Assembly (NCBI RefSeq): GCF_002836475.1
Contig: NZ_PJBJ01000029.1
Location: 1 to 64,000 of the forward strand
DNA: 64,000 nucleotides
From: Flavobacterium sp. ALD4
GTDB taxonomy: Bacteria > Bacteroidota > Bacteroidia > Flavobacteriales > Flavobacteriaceae
Direction of reading: 5' to 3'
A model generated the notes under the pieces. The model ran no database searches, was not told the origin of the DNA, and saw only the letters and a program-made list of their open reading frames with translations. The translations under genes and the position numbers were made by a program. Positions 37,028 through 45,828 of this stretch are shown here, in pieces (position 1 is the first letter of the stretch; every line of letters starts with the position of its first letter).

Positions 37028-37705
37028 CTACTCTTCCAATAAGTCCGGACGACGATTCTTAGTGTGCTCATAGGCCATATCGTCACGCCATTTGTCGATT
37101 TTGGCAAAATTCCCACTGGTTAGAACCTCAGGGACCTTCCATCCTTTATAGTCTGCAGGTCTTGTATAGATGGGGCCCGACAATAAGCCATCCTGAAAAC
37201 TGTCTGACAATGCTGAAGTCTCATCACTCAAAACACCTGGAATCAATCGGATTAAGGCATCTGATAGCACTAATGCACCTAATTCCCCTCCGGATAGCAC
37301 ATAATCGCCAATAGAAATTTCTTTAGTGATGAAATGGTCACGCACGCGTTGATCCACTCCTTTATAATGACCACACAAGATGATAATATTCTCATACATG
37401 GACATGGTGTTTGCCATTTTCTGGTTTAGAGTTTCCCCGTCAGGTGACATATAAATAATCTCGTCGTAGGTTCTTTCACTTTTTAAATGCGTGATACAAG
37501 CATCAATCGGCTGCACTGTCATTACCATTCCGGCGCCACCGCCATAAGGGTAATCATCAACACTTTTCTGTCTGTTGGTTGTGTAGTCTCGTAAATTGTG
37601 AAAGTGAACCTCCACTAACCCTTTTTCAATAGCACGTTTCATAATTGAGGCCTCAAACGGACTTCTTAGTAATTCAGGTAAAACGGTAACAATATCGATG
37701 CGCAT
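37028..37705 (-). CDS. trmD: tRNA (guanine37-N1)-methyltransferase
   Basis: This 225-residue SPOUT-class enzyme methylates G37 next to the anticodon and prevents +1 frameshifting. The trefoil-knot motifs [25 protein letters not shown] and [19 protein letters not shown] are present, with [11 protein letters not shown] in the N-terminal part. The C-terminal domain contains [22 protein letters not shown]. TrmD next to rplS is a classic order. The promoter box at 37723-37730 lies 17 nt before the ATG. Confidence 0.97.
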   Translation of the reverse strand: MRIDIVTVLPELLRSPFEASIMKRAIEKGLVEVHFHNLRDYTTNRQKSVDDYPYGGGAGMVMTVQPIDACITHLKSERTYDEIIYMSPDGETLNQKMANTMSMYENIIILCGHYKGVDQRVRDHFITKEISIGDYVLSGGELGALVLSDALIRLIPGVLSDETSALSDSFQDGLLSGPIYTRPADYKGWKVPEVLTSGNFAKIDKWRDDMAYEHTKNRRPDLLEE

Positions 37706-37722
37706 ATAAGTGATTTAGGTTG

Positions 37723-37752
37723 CAAAGGTACAAAACAAGAGCCAAGAGGCAA
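37723..37752 (-). promoter_or_regulatory. Probable trmD promoter
   Basis: On the minus strand TTG (37750-37752), 19 nt, then TACCTTTG (37723-37730), 17 nt before the start codon. This is a good match to TTG-N19-TAnnTTTG. Confidence 0.7.
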
Positions 37753-38060
37753 TAAGAAAGACACTAGGGTGATTTGTTAAACTTTTTACCGTGCTTTTCC
37801 GGTATCTTATTTTTACTAGACGCCAATTTGCTTCAAATGGTGATTTACAGGATTGCACATCAACCTATCCCTGCCTTCGGGCGTCATTTTTCCTAAAACG
37901 AAGGATTCATAGTTTCTATGAAAATTAAATATAGGGTATTCCTTTAGATACTCTTTCGAAGTTATTACAAGGACTACTATTGAATTTTAATAATAAACTA
38001 TAGGTGCGGTATCATTTTTGTCAGTATTTTTATACCAATAAAATTAAACAACGTTACTTT
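37753..38060. other. Divergent intergenic region
   Basis: About 300 bp between trmD and the M3 peptidase gene. No gene or strong hairpin was seen. The peptidase promoter is presumably near 38005-38035, where GTATCATTTTTG and CAGTATTTTTA are near-matches only. Confidence 0.5.
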
Positions 38061-40190
38061 ATGAAAATCTTTTTAAAAATAAATCTAGCAAGCGCACTAT
38101 TAGTTTTTGCAGCTTCACTAACAACGAACGTGCTTCATGCGCAAAATAATTCGGTTAAAATGACTAACCCTCTTTTACAAAAAAGTACGTTGCAGTATCA
38201 AGCGCCACCTTTTAATTTAATAAAAGACAAGGATTTTAAACCTGCCTTTGAATACGGTCTGGGAGTTCACGAGAAAGAAGTGATGGCAATAGCTAATAAT
38301 CCTGCTAACCCTACTTTCAAAAACACGGTACTAGCTTTAGAAATTTCAGGAGTTGATTTAAAAAGAGCTACAGGCGTTTTTTATAATTTAACAGGTTCTA
38401 ATACCAATCCAGTTTTACAAGCTTTACAAGCGGAGTATGCTCCGATCTTCTCAGCACATAGTGATGAAACCTATTTAAATAGTAAGTTATACAAACGTTT
38501 TAAAGCGATTGATCTTACTACTTTAAAGGGGGAGGATAAAAAATTAACAACGTATTATTTGCAAGAGTTCGAATTGGCTGGTGCTAATTTATCCGAGGGC
38601 GATAAAGACAAAATGAAAAAAATCAATGAGGAGTTAGCTAGTTTAGGGACTCTCTTTGGAAATAAATTACTAACTGCCCGTAAAAACGGTGCTATTATTT
38701 TTGCTAATGCAGCTGATTTAGATGGTTTAAGCGCTAATGACCTTGCTGCTGCAAAAGCAAAAGCGACGGAAGCTGGTCATGCTGGGCAGTATTTAATAGG
38801 ATTACAAAATACAACCCAACAACCCTTATTGCAAAGTCTTACTAACAGAGTAACAAGAGAAAAAATATTCAAATCGTCTTGGACGCGTGCCCAAAAGAAT
38901 GATGATGGCGATACCCGTGAGGTATTGGAAAAAATGGCAAAGTTGCGTTTGCAAAAAGCCAATTTGATGGGCAAAAAGAATTTTGCTGAGTGGAAATTGC
39001 AAGACCAAATGGCGCAAACTCCAGAGCGAGCAATGAATTTATTAGCAAAAATCGCTGGACCAGCGGTTGCAAAAGCAAAAGTAGAGGCAAAAGAAATACA
39101 AGATTTAATTGACGGTCAAAATGGTGGCTTTAAATTAGAACCGTGGGATTGGAATTTTTATTCGGAACAAGTTCGTAAGGCCAAATACGATTTAGACCAA
39201 AGTCAAGTAAAACCGTATTTTGAATTAACAACTGTATTAGAAAAAGGAGTCTTTTTTGCAGCTGAAAAAATGTATGGAATAACGTTTAAACAACGTAAAG
39301 ATTTACCAGTGTATCACCCAGATGTCGTGGCGTATGAGGTTTTCGATAATGACGGAAAATCAATGGCAATTTATTATTTAGATTTCTATACGAGAGACAA
39401 TAAAAATGGTGGTGCTTGGATGAGCAACTTTGTGGATCAATCTCATTATTTAAACCAAAAACCAGTAATTGTAAATGTTTATAATTTTGCAAAGCCAGTA
39501 AACGACAACCCTTCTTTGATTAGTTTTGATGATGTGACCACTATGTTTCATGAATTTGGTCATACATTACACGGTTTATTTGCAAATCAAAATTACATTA
39601 GTCTTTCTGGAACAGCTGTGCCACGTGACTTTGTAGAATTTCCTTCTCAAATCAATGAGCACGCGGCTTTAGATCCTGAAGTATTAAAAAATTATGCGAT
39701 TCATTATAAAACTAAAGAGGTAATTCCTCAAGAGTTAATTGATAAAATTAAAAAAGCCGAAACATTTAATAAAGGCTATGATGTAACTGAACTTTTGGCG
39801 GCATCAACATTAGATATGAACTGGCATAGTGTTGAGAATGAAGCTAATTTTAAACCCACTTTAGTTTTTGAAGACGAAGCGCTTAAAAAATACGGACTCT
39901 TAGTAAACGAAGTGCCTACAAGATACCACACGCCTTATTTTGCACATATTTGGAGTGGAGGCTATTCTGCAGGATACTATGCTTATACTTGGTCTAAAAC
40001 ATTAGATTATAATGTGTACGACTGGATGAAAGCAAACGGTGGTCTGACAAGAAAAAATAGTGAGCGTTTTAGAAAATACATTTTATCTGTAGGGAACAGC
40101 GTAGATTTAAACGAAGCTTTTAAGCAATTCATAGGGCACGATATGGAAATCGAACCTTATTTAAGAAATGCAGGACTTTCTGATAAATAA
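38061..40190 (+). CDS. dcp: Peptidyl-dipeptidase Dcp-like M3 metallopeptidase
   Basis: This 709-residue zinc peptidase of the thimet oligopeptidase (M3) family removes C-terminal dipeptides or cleaves short peptides. The zinc site is H497-E-F-G-H501 (MFHEFGHTLHGLF), with the third ligand Glu in EFPSQINEH. The N-terminal signal (KIFLKINLASALLVFAASLT, ending HAQ) suggests the periplasm. The ATG at 38061 is preferred to a GTG 19 codons upstream, as it gives a normal signal peptide. Late motifs YHTPYFAHIWSGGYSAGYYAY fit Dcp. Monocistronic. Confidence 0.93.
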   Translation: MKIFLKINLASALLVFAASLTTNVLHAQNNSVKMTNPLLQKSTLQYQAPPFNLIKDKDFKPAFEYGLGVHEKEVMAIANNPANPTFKNTVLALEISGVDLKRATGVFYNLTGSNTNPVLQALQAEYAPIFSAHSDETYLNSKLYKRFKAIDLTTLKGEDKKLTTYYLQEFELAGANLSEGDKDKMKKINEELASLGTLFGNKLLTARKNGAIIFANAADLDGLSANDLAAAKAKATEAGHAGQYLIGLQNTTQQPLLQSLTNRVTREKIFKSSWTRAQKNDDGDTREVLEKMAKLRLQKANLMGKKNFAEWKLQDQMAQTPERAMNLLAKIAGPAVAKAKVEAKEIQDLIDGQNGGFKLEPWDWNFYSEQVRKAKYDLDQSQVKPYFELTTVLEKGVFFAAEKMYGITFKQRKDLPVYHPDVVAYEVFDNDGKSMAIYYLDFYTRDNKNGGAWMSNFVDQSHYLNQKPVIVNVYNFAKPVNDNPSLISFDDVTTMFHEFGHTLHGLFANQNYISLSGTAVPRDFVEFPSQINEHAALDPEVLKNYAIHYKTKEVIPQELIDKIKKAETFNKGYDVTELLAASTLDMNWHSVENEANFKPTLVFEDEALKKYGLLVNEVPTRYHTPYFAHIWSGGYSAGYYAYTWSKTLDYNVYDWMKANGGLTRKNSERFRKYILSVGNSVDLNEAFKQFIGHDMEIEPYLRNAGLSDK

Positions 40191-40211
40191 TCTTATTTTC
40201 ATTCACCAATT

Positions 40212-40245
40212 AAAATGGCATTCCGTACGGGATGCCATTTTTTTT
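40212..40245 (+). terminator. Terminator after the M3 peptidase gene
   Basis: AAAATGGCATTCC pairs with GGGATGCCATTTT across a short loop, followed by a T-run, 21 nt past the stop. Confidence 0.9.
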
Positions 40246-40437
40246 AGGAGCAATTTCCAGCTTTTACTGTATCTTTTATTGCTTAAAGAAAGCAAGAAAA
40301 GGATGCCGTTTCAACCTGGGTTATGCGTTGGTCATATTGTGTTTTTGAACAACTAAAGTAACACAAAAATTGGACTAAAATAGTAAGTCGATTTAACGAT
40401 CTGAAATCATTTTTCTATATCTTTAAGAAATAATAAT

Positions 40438-40515
40438 GCCTAACGTTTGTTAGGCCAAGCTGCCCTAAAGTGGGGTGATAGGTCTGGTTTTATCAGACCT
40501 ATATACAAGTTAGCG
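40438..40515 (+). repeat. Palindromic element, attC-like in layout
   Basis: It begins with a palindrome GCCTAAC-GTTT-GTTAGGC (starting at 40438). A 9-bp perfect hairpin follows (ATAGGTCTG 40478-40486 / CAGACCTAT 40494-40502), and the element ends with GTTAGCGGC. The outer RYYYAAC-like box and GTTR-type end recall integron recombination sites, but the right end is not a clean GTTRRRY and no integrase is present. Confidence 0.4.
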
Positions 40516-40551
40516 GCTATGCAAAAAGTGACACGGGATTTTTAATAAACA

Positions 40552-40731
40552 ATGGAATTAATTATGGGAATATGGATGGCAATAGGTTTAGCAATTGTTT
40601 TTGTAGGTTGGATTTTGTATCCCCTTTTAATTAAAAGAGACTTAAGTGAAAATTTAAACAGTCTATACCTTGGACTATTTTTTATAGGAATCTGGGTATT
40701 ATTTTATTTTTTTATTGTTGAATATTTTTAA
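40552..40731 (+). CDS. Small two-pass membrane protein, unknown function
   Basis: This 59-residue ORF starts MELIMGIWMAIGLAIVFVGW and ends FFIVEYF. Residues about 4-24 and 41-58 are hydrophobic, and a basic loop LLIKRDLSENLN lies between, giving two likely membrane helices. Codon use is normal for the window. It sits 40 nt after the attC-like palindromic element, a placement typical of cassette-like small genes. I do not recognise the family. No stop or frameshift interrupts it. Confidence 0.55.
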   Translation: MELIMGIWMAIGLAIVFVGWILYPLLIKRDLSENLNSLYLGLFFIGIWVLFYFFIVEYF

Positions 40732-40966
40732 AAATCCTGAGTTATAATGGCTGTACAACTGCAGAGGTCGAGAAATCGGAATTAATTATGCCCTAATAAT
40801 AATCCATAATTGCAAAAAAGTAATAGTCGAGTATAAAAAGGATAAATTTAGAAGCAATTATTGTAAATAACAAGCACAGCTACTACAACGGATGTGGGCA
40901 ATAGGCTTAATGGGAAAATGGTTTTGTATTGGGGATGATTTGGCAAATATGAAAATAGGATTTAAT

Positions 40967-41173
40967 TTAGTCCCAAACCTGCTGTAGTCCCAGAATGTTT
41001 TGAGTAAGTTTTGTATCACGCTGAAAAAAAAATGTAATAAAAAAAATAATATTTCTTTTTTCAGTAATTTCAATCCAATCTTTTGAACAATGAACATCGA
41101 ATATTTCTCCACCAACTTTTACTGACAAGTATTGTGATTGTATAAAAAAACTTGAATCAGGACAAACCGCCAT
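40967..41173 (-). CDS. Possible small ORF, unknown
   Basis: The 68-codon ORF starts MAVCPDSSFFIQSQYLSVKV and ends RDTKLTQNILGLQQVWD. The beginning and end read like ordinary protein, while the middle is a Phe/Ile run from T-rich DNA (IIFFITFFF). It is divergent from the peroxiredoxin-like gene at 41233. It could be a small real gene or a fragment with a slipped homopolymer. No family was recognised. Confidence 0.3.
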   Translation of the reverse strand: MAVCPDSSFFIQSQYLSVKVGGEIFDVHCSKDWIEITEKRNIIFFITFFFQRDTKLTQNILGLQQVWD

Positions 41174-41201
41174 TGACTGCCAAAAATTACAGGGATAACC
41201 G

Positions 41202-41209
41202 TAAATTTG
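41202..41209 (+). promoter_or_regulatory. Probable -7 box of the peroxiredoxin-like gene
   Basis: TAAATTTG, 23 nt before the ATG. Confidence 0.55.
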
Positions 41210-41232
41210 TCCTTATACTAAAACAATAAATT

Positions 41233-41898
41233 ATGAGTACAGAAAATACAAGAAACGGTTTGCAATCTACCTTAGATAACGCAAAAAAGACTTGGGAAGC
41301 GAAAGCACCAGAGCAAATAAAGAAAACATTCGCTGAAGGAATTGATGATGTAGTACGGCAAAATGTTGTTGTCAATGCAAAAAATAATGGGGATAATGCA
41401 CCAAACTTCACACTGACAAATGCTATAGGAAAGGAAGTACAATTGAACGAGTACTTAAAAAAGGGACCTGTAGTTTTGACTTGGTATCGTGGCGGTTGGT
41501 GTCCTTATTGCAACATGACTTTGCTATACTTGCAGGAACAGCTGCCTAATATCCAATTAAAAGGAGCTAATTTATTAGCTTTAACACCTGAGTTGCCGGA
41601 CAAATCGATATCCACCACTGAAAAGCACCAACTACAATTTGAAGTATTGAGTGATGTAGGAAACAAAGTGGCGAAGCAATATGGCATCGTTTTTAAATTG
41701 ACTGATGCGGTGGCCGATATATATCAAAAAGGATTCGATTTACATGGTTTTAATGGTGACGAATCAGATGTACTACCTCTAGCAGCGACTTATGTAATTG
41801 ATCAAAATGGAGCAATTGTCTATACGTTTTTAGATGCTGAATATACAAATAGGGCTGAGGCTAGAGATATCTTGGCAGCTCTCGATTCAATAAAGTAA
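41233..41898 (+). CDS. AhpC/TSA-family peroxiredoxin-like protein
   Basis: This 221-residue thioredoxin-fold protein has about 55 residues of helical N-terminal extension, then the AhpC/TSA core: GDNAPNFTLTNAIGKEV, and VVLTWYRGGWCPYCNMTLLYLQ with C90 and C93. A CxxC in the peroxidatic position instead of the PxxxTxxC of classical peroxiredoxins suggests a thiol-disulfide or atypical peroxidase role. ATYVIDQNGAIVYTFLDAEYTNRA is the conserved late segment. It is cytoplasmic, with no signal peptide. It is alone and followed by an MFS gene 144 nt downstream. Confidence 0.88.
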   Translation: MSTENTRNGLQSTLDNAKKTWEAKAPEQIKKTFAEGIDDVVRQNVVVNAKNNGDNAPNFTLTNAIGKEVQLNEYLKKGPVVLTWYRGGWCPYCNMTLLYLQEQLPNIQLKGANLLALTPELPDKSISTTEKHQLQFEVLSDVGNKVAKQYGIVFKLTDAVADIYQKGFDLHGFNGDESDVLPLAATYVIDQNGAIVYTFLDAEYTNRAEARDILAALDSIK

Positions 41899-42030
41899 TA
41901 AATTATAATAGGTTATATTTTTTAACATCCCAAAAATAGAATTTTTTTTTGCTGTGTTTTTAAGTAGCGTACTCCTACTTTGGCCTCAAAGTTTATCGTT
42001 TATTTAGAACAATAATCTAAAAACACGACG

Positions 42031-42038
42031 TACTTTTG
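42031..42038 (+). promoter_or_regulatory. Probable -7 box of the MFS gene at 42043
   Basis: TACTTTTG, only 4 nt before the ATG. The transcript would be nearly leaderless, which I note as unusual. Confidence 0.45.
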
Positions 42039-42042
42039 CGCC

Positions 42043-43227
42043 ATGAATTTATCAAAAAAGAACGTCTTGTTTATGGCAGCTGCTACTGGACTGATTGTAG
42101 CTAACTTATATTATTGCCAGCCGTTAATTATATTGATAGCAAAGGAATTTAATATTCCTAATGCAGATGCAGGAACAATAACTTATCTAACGCAAGCTGG
42201 TTATGCTATTGGTTTGTTTTTAATGGTTCCGCTAGGGGACAAAATTGAACGTAAAAGTCAGATAATGTACACCACTTTTGCTTCTGTAATTGCTTTAATT
42301 ATTGCAGCCACTGCGCAAAGTTACTTTGTCTTAGAGATTGCCTCACTCTTAATAGGAATTACTTCTATTGTGCCTCAACTTATTTTGCCATTGGCAGCTT
42401 CATTGAGCGCACCAGAAGAGCGAGGTAAGGTGGTAGGAACAATTATGAGCGGACTTTTAGTAGGAATTCTGTTGTCCAGAACCTTAAGTGGTTTTATAGG
42501 AGATGTTTTTGGTTGGCGTGCTATGTTTTGGATTGCCTCAGGATTATGTCTGGTATTGTTTTTTATTATCAAAAAACAATTTCCTTATAATAAACCTGTT
42601 TTTGAGGGCTCTTACAAACAACTGATTGGATCACTTTTCACCTTAATCAAGGAGCAACCTTTATTACGTGAAGCGACTTTAATTAATGTATTCAGTTTTG
42701 CTCAATTTGGCGCTTTCTGGACTACCATGGTTTTATTACTTTCAGAAGAACCGTTCAATTTTACTAGTACCACAATAGGACTTTTCGGCATCATAGGTGC
42801 CTCGGGTGCATTGGCAGCTCCTTTAGTTGGGAAATTAAGTGATAAGGGGAGTTCTAGAATTGCGGTGGGATACGGCTGTATGTTAATCGCTTTTAGTTTT
42901 ATGATTTTCTATTTCTCAGGATCGAGTGTTATTGGAATCGTTTTTGGGATAATTTTTATAGATATTGGTATGCAAGGGGTGCATATATCAAATCAAACTC
43001 GTGTTTATTCGATACTACCGGATGCAAGAAACCGTATGAATACCGTTTTCATGTCTTTTAGCTTTTTAGGAACAGCTGCAGGCTCTGCCTTTGGCTTGTT
43101 TTTATGGCGATTTGGCGGTTGGCAATCTGTGACCTTAGGTTGTTTAGTATTATCAGCATTAGCTTTCTCTGTGTATGCTTTAACCTATAAATCCAAACGT
43201 AAAGCAGTAGAAAGCATCAATGGGTAA
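42043..43227 (+). CDS. MFS transporter, drug/sugar efflux type
   Basis: This 394-residue protein has about 12 hydrophobic segments. It opens LFMAAATGLIVANLYYCQPLI, as in the YnfM/arabinose-efflux-like group. Loop 2-3 shows the MFS signature as PLGDKIERKSQ, and the second half repeats it weakly as LVGKLSDKGSSR. The export substrate cannot be predicted. It is followed at 45 nt by the PPIase gene, which has its own -7 box, so the two need not be co-transcribed. Confidence 0.9.
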   Translation: MNLSKKNVLFMAAATGLIVANLYYCQPLIILIAKEFNIPNADAGTITYLTQAGYAIGLFLMVPLGDKIERKSQIMYTTFASVIALIIAATAQSYFVLEIASLLIGITSIVPQLILPLAASLSAPEERGKVVGTIMSGLLVGILLSRTLSGFIGDVFGWRAMFWIASGLCLVLFFIIKKQFPYNKPVFEGSYKQLIGSLFTLIKEQPLLREATLINVFSFAQFGAFWTTMVLLLSEEPFNFTSTTIGLFGIIGASGALAAPLVGKLSDKGSSRIAVGYGCMLIAFSFMIFYFSGSSVIGIVFGIIFIDIGMQGVHISNQTRVYSILPDARNRMNTVFMSFSFLGTAAGSAFGLFLWRFGGWQSVTLGCLVLSALAFSVYALTYKSKRKAVESING

Positions 43228-43239
43228 CAAATTAATTCG

Positions 43240-43247
43240 TAAATTTG
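43240..43247 (+). promoter_or_regulatory. Probable -7 box of the cyclophilin-FKBP gene
   Basis: TAAATTTG, 24 nt before the ATG at 43272 and 13 nt after the end of the MFS gene. Confidence 0.55.
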
Positions 43248-43271
43248 CACTTCAATAAAAATTATACAACA

Positions 43272-44204
43272 ATGGAAAATGGAATATATGCTAAATTCAA
43301 CACCGCAAAAGGGTCGGTTTTAGTAAAATTAGAGCACGAATTAACACCAGGAACTGTTGGTAACTTCGTAGGATTAGCTGAAGGAGATTTAGAAAATAAA
43401 GTAAAACCACAAGGGACAAAATTTTATAACGGATTGAAATTCCACAGAGTGATTCCTGATTTTATGGTCCAAGGTGGATGTCCACAAGGAACTGGAACTG
43501 GAGATCCGGGATATAAATTTGATGATGAATTTCACCCAAGTTTAAAACATGATAAACCGGGAATATTAGCTATGGCTAATTCAGGTCCTGGAACAAATGG
43601 TTCTCAATTTTATATTACACACGTTCCTACTTCATGGTTGGACGGTAAACATACTGTTTTTGGACATGTGGTAGAAGGACAAGATGTTGTTGATGCTATT
43701 GCTCAAGGAGATCTTCTGGAAAGTGTTGAAATTGTAAGAGTAGGAGAAGAAGCTGAAAAGTGGAATGCTATCGAAGCTTTTATCACTTTCAAGGGAGCGC
43801 GTAACAAACGTGATATCGCTTTGAAAGCAGATGCTGAAGCAGCAATGGAAAAATTAGCTGCTGGATTTGAAAAAACAGAAAGCGGTTTGCGTTACCAATT
43901 CATCCAAAGAGGCGAAGGAAAACAAGCTGTAGCTGGTAAAACAGTTTCGGTACACTATGAAGGGTCTTTAGAATCGGGAAAAGTTTTTGATAGTTCATAT
44001 CCAAGAAAAAAACCAATCGAATTTCCATTAGGACAAGGAAATGTAATTGAAGGATGGGACGAAGGTATCGCTTTATTGCGCGTAGGGGATAAAGCACGTT
44101 TCGTGATTCCATCTCATTTAGGATACGGATCTCGCGGTGCTGGAGGAGCAATTCCACCAAACGCCACTTTGATTTTCGACGTAGAATTAATGGAGGTTAA
44201 GTAA
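43272..44204 (+). CDS. Peptidyl-prolyl isomerase, cyclophilin-FKBP fusion
   Basis: This 310-residue protein has two different PPIase folds in one chain. Residues about 1-160 are a bacterial cyclophilin (FHRVIPDFMVQGG with the catalytic Arg, GTNGSQFYIT, WLDGKHTVFG). Residues about 205-310 are an FKBP (VSVHYEGSLESGKVFDSSYPRKKP, VIEGWDEGIALL, YGSRGAGGAIPPNATLIFDVEL). Both active sites look intact. Dual-family immunophilins of this order (CFBP) have been described in Flavobacterium and spirochaetes. The ATG at 43272 follows the -7 box, and an in-frame TTG inside that box is rejected. No signal peptide; cytoplasmic folding helper. Confidence 0.93.
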   Translation: MENGIYAKFNTAKGSVLVKLEHELTPGTVGNFVGLAEGDLENKVKPQGTKFYNGLKFHRVIPDFMVQGGCPQGTGTGDPGYKFDDEFHPSLKHDKPGILAMANSGPGTNGSQFYITHVPTSWLDGKHTVFGHVVEGQDVVDAIAQGDLLESVEIVRVGEEAEKWNAIEAFITFKGARNKRDIALKADAEAAMEKLAAGFEKTESGLRYQFIQRGEGKQAVAGKTVSVHYEGSLESGKVFDSSYPRKKPIEFPLGQGNVIEGWDEGIALLRVGDKARFVIPSHLGYGSRGAGGAIPPNATLIFDVELMEVK

Positions 44205-44256
44205 GATACTATTTACGAAGTTAGAAGCTTAAATTTTTAATTTTGTACTTCATATA

Positions 44257-44294
44257 AAATCCCAATTATCATTTTAGATAGTTGGGATTTTTTT
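44257..44294 (+). terminator. Terminator after the PPIase gene
   Basis: AAATCCCAA pairs with TTGGGATTT (with TATC/GATA above), followed by a T-run, about 53 nt past the stop. Confidence 0.88.
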
Positions 44295-44487
44295 ATACAA
44301 TAAAATGATTTTATTCGGTAGTTTTTGCTGAGCAGCGGTTCGAGGTAGAACGCTGTTGTGAAATATTGAGAACCATTTTTTAGGACGAAGCTTCTCAATC
44401 TACTTTAGCTAAATAAGATCTGTTTTTTTAAAATTTTCATGCTAAAAATAGTAGAAGAGACTATTGCTTTTTTAATTTACTCTAATC

Positions 44488-45045
44488 TTATTTCCACTTG
44501 ATATTACACCCAATACTCGGTTTCTGATTGGGATTCATCGTACGGTTGTAAATAATGCTGTCAATCGCCCCTCGTAAATCGTTACCGCTAACGTGAATAC
44601 CGTTTCCGGGTCTACTATCATCAAGTTGGCCGCGATAGACTAATTTGTCCTGGCTGTCATATAAAAAGAAGTCAGGGGTACAGGCAGCATGGTACGCTTT
44701 AGCCACTTCCTGTGTTTCATCATACAAATAAGGGAATTCAAAATTATTTTCGAAAGCAAATTCCGTCATGAGTTCCGGGGCATCCTGTGGATAATTCACT
44801 ATATCGTTACTCGAAATGGCGACAACACCAAGTCCTTGTATCCGATAGTCATTAGCGATCATCACGACCTCTTCAATCACATGAAGCACAAACGGGCAAT
44901 GATTGCATATGAATAGGATTAACGTTCCCTTTTCTCCTTTTAAATCGGTAAAAGAAAACCATTCCGTTCCGGATTTCATGTCTTTCAGATGAAATTCGGG
45001 AGCTTTTGTTCCCAGGGCGGTCATATTTGATGGGGTTCGTGACAT
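44488..45045 (-). CDS. Thioredoxin-like (AhpC/TSA) redox protein
   Basis: This 185-residue protein shows GTKAPEFHLKDMKSG, then TLILFICNHCPFVLHVIEE with the redox pair C47-x-x-C50. YHAACTPDFFLYDSQDKLVYRGQLDD carries the cis-Pro (TP) loop, and the C-terminus PSIGCNIKWK has a third Cys. This is the AhpC/TSA subfamily with a CNHC motif common in bacteria and marked as thioredoxin family. No signal peptide. The electron partner is unknown. It is convergent with the PPIase gene and divergent from csaA. Confidence 0.9.
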   Translation of the reverse strand: MSRTPSNMTALGTKAPEFHLKDMKSGTEWFSFTDLKGEKGTLILFICNHCPFVLHVIEEVVMIANDYRIQGLGVVAISSNDIVNYPQDAPELMTEFAFENNFEFPYLYDETQEVAKAYHAACTPDFFLYDSQDKLVYRGQLDDSRPGNGIHVSGNDLRGAIDSIIYNRTMNPNQKPSIGCNIKWK

Positions 45046-45155
45046 TGATGATTTTGTTTTAACTTTCAGGTTAAAGTTAAGAAAAAAGGATTGTTTTTAG
45101 ACCGAAATGATTATTTTAGTTTTTAAAATTCACTGGAATAAAACCAAAATTTGAG

Positions 45156-45497
45156 ATGGAGAATAATTTAACTTGGCAAGAATTTGAAAGAGTGTCAATG
45201 CACGTGGGCACCATTGTGGAAGTCAATGATTTTTTAGAGGCCCGAAAATCAGCTTACCAACTCACCATAGATTTTGGAGAAACTATTGGAATCAGAAAAA
45301 CTTCAGCACAAATTACCAAACGCTACTCTAAGGCTGATTTGCTCCAACGGCAGATTGTTGCCGTCGTGAATTTTCCCAAAAAGCAAATTGCTAATTTCAT
45401 GAGCGAATGTCTCCTACTAGGAGCTGTGGGGGAGGAAGAGGATGTTGTTCTACTAGCCCCCGATTTTAAAATTGAAAACGGACTCCGAATCGGTTAA
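45156..45497 (+). CDS. csaA: tRNA-binding chaperone-like protein CsaA
   Basis: This 113-residue OB-fold protein resembles the tRNA-binding domain of methionyl- and phenylalanyl-tRNA synthetases as a stand-alone unit. Conserved segments are FERVSMHVGTIVEV, KSAYQLTIDFGE, IRKTSAQITKRY and VVNFPKKQIANFMSECLLLG. CsaA binds tRNA and has been described as a secretion-related chaperone in Bacillus; its role here is unproven. It is complete and probably monocistronic. Confidence 0.93.
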   Translation: MENNLTWQEFERVSMHVGTIVEVNDFLEARKSAYQLTIDFGETIGIRKTSAQITKRYSKADLLQRQIVAVVNFPKKQIANFMSECLLLGAVGEEEDVVLLAPDFKIENGLRIG

Positions 45498-45828
45498 TAA
45501 AGACACACTTTTTTAAAATACCTCTCCAACCTCGTACTTACTTCTTCTATTGAGCTATATCGTTTTATAATTAATACTTCAATTATAAAAATGTTAATAT
45601 ACTATTAATCAATATTTTGAATCAAAATTTATCGTAACTTCACTATGGGCTTTATTAAATAGTAGCTGATAGGGAGTCATTTCTATGTACTGGAATAGCG
45701 GTTAATTAGCTAGTGTATTTACACTTTGCTATTAATGATTATTGATAGTTTAGGGGAACTAGAATTTTTTGAGTTACTGAAATTGATCTGCAACTATCGT
45801 AATTAAGGACTTAAATATTTATAATAGT
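45498..45828. other. Non-coding spacer
   Basis: 331 bp of AT-rich DNA before the erythromycin-esterase-like gene. No exact TAnnTTTG box, terminator hairpin or ORF was seen. Confidence 0.5.

Larger units (their letters stand above)
40246..41232. other. Accessory-looking kilobase with little coding
   Basis: The stretch holds a palindromic, attC-like element (40438-40515), a 59-codon membrane ORF (40552-40731), and a doubtful 68-codon ORF (40967-41173, minus). Near 40870 there is a patch (CAAGCACAGCTACTACAACGG) that looks like the edge of another dispersed element. The rest is AT-rich with no feature seen. Confidence 0.55.

Noticed and set aside
40438-40515. True integron
   Set aside because: No integrase gene, only one candidate site, and an imperfect right core box; kept only as an attC-like element.
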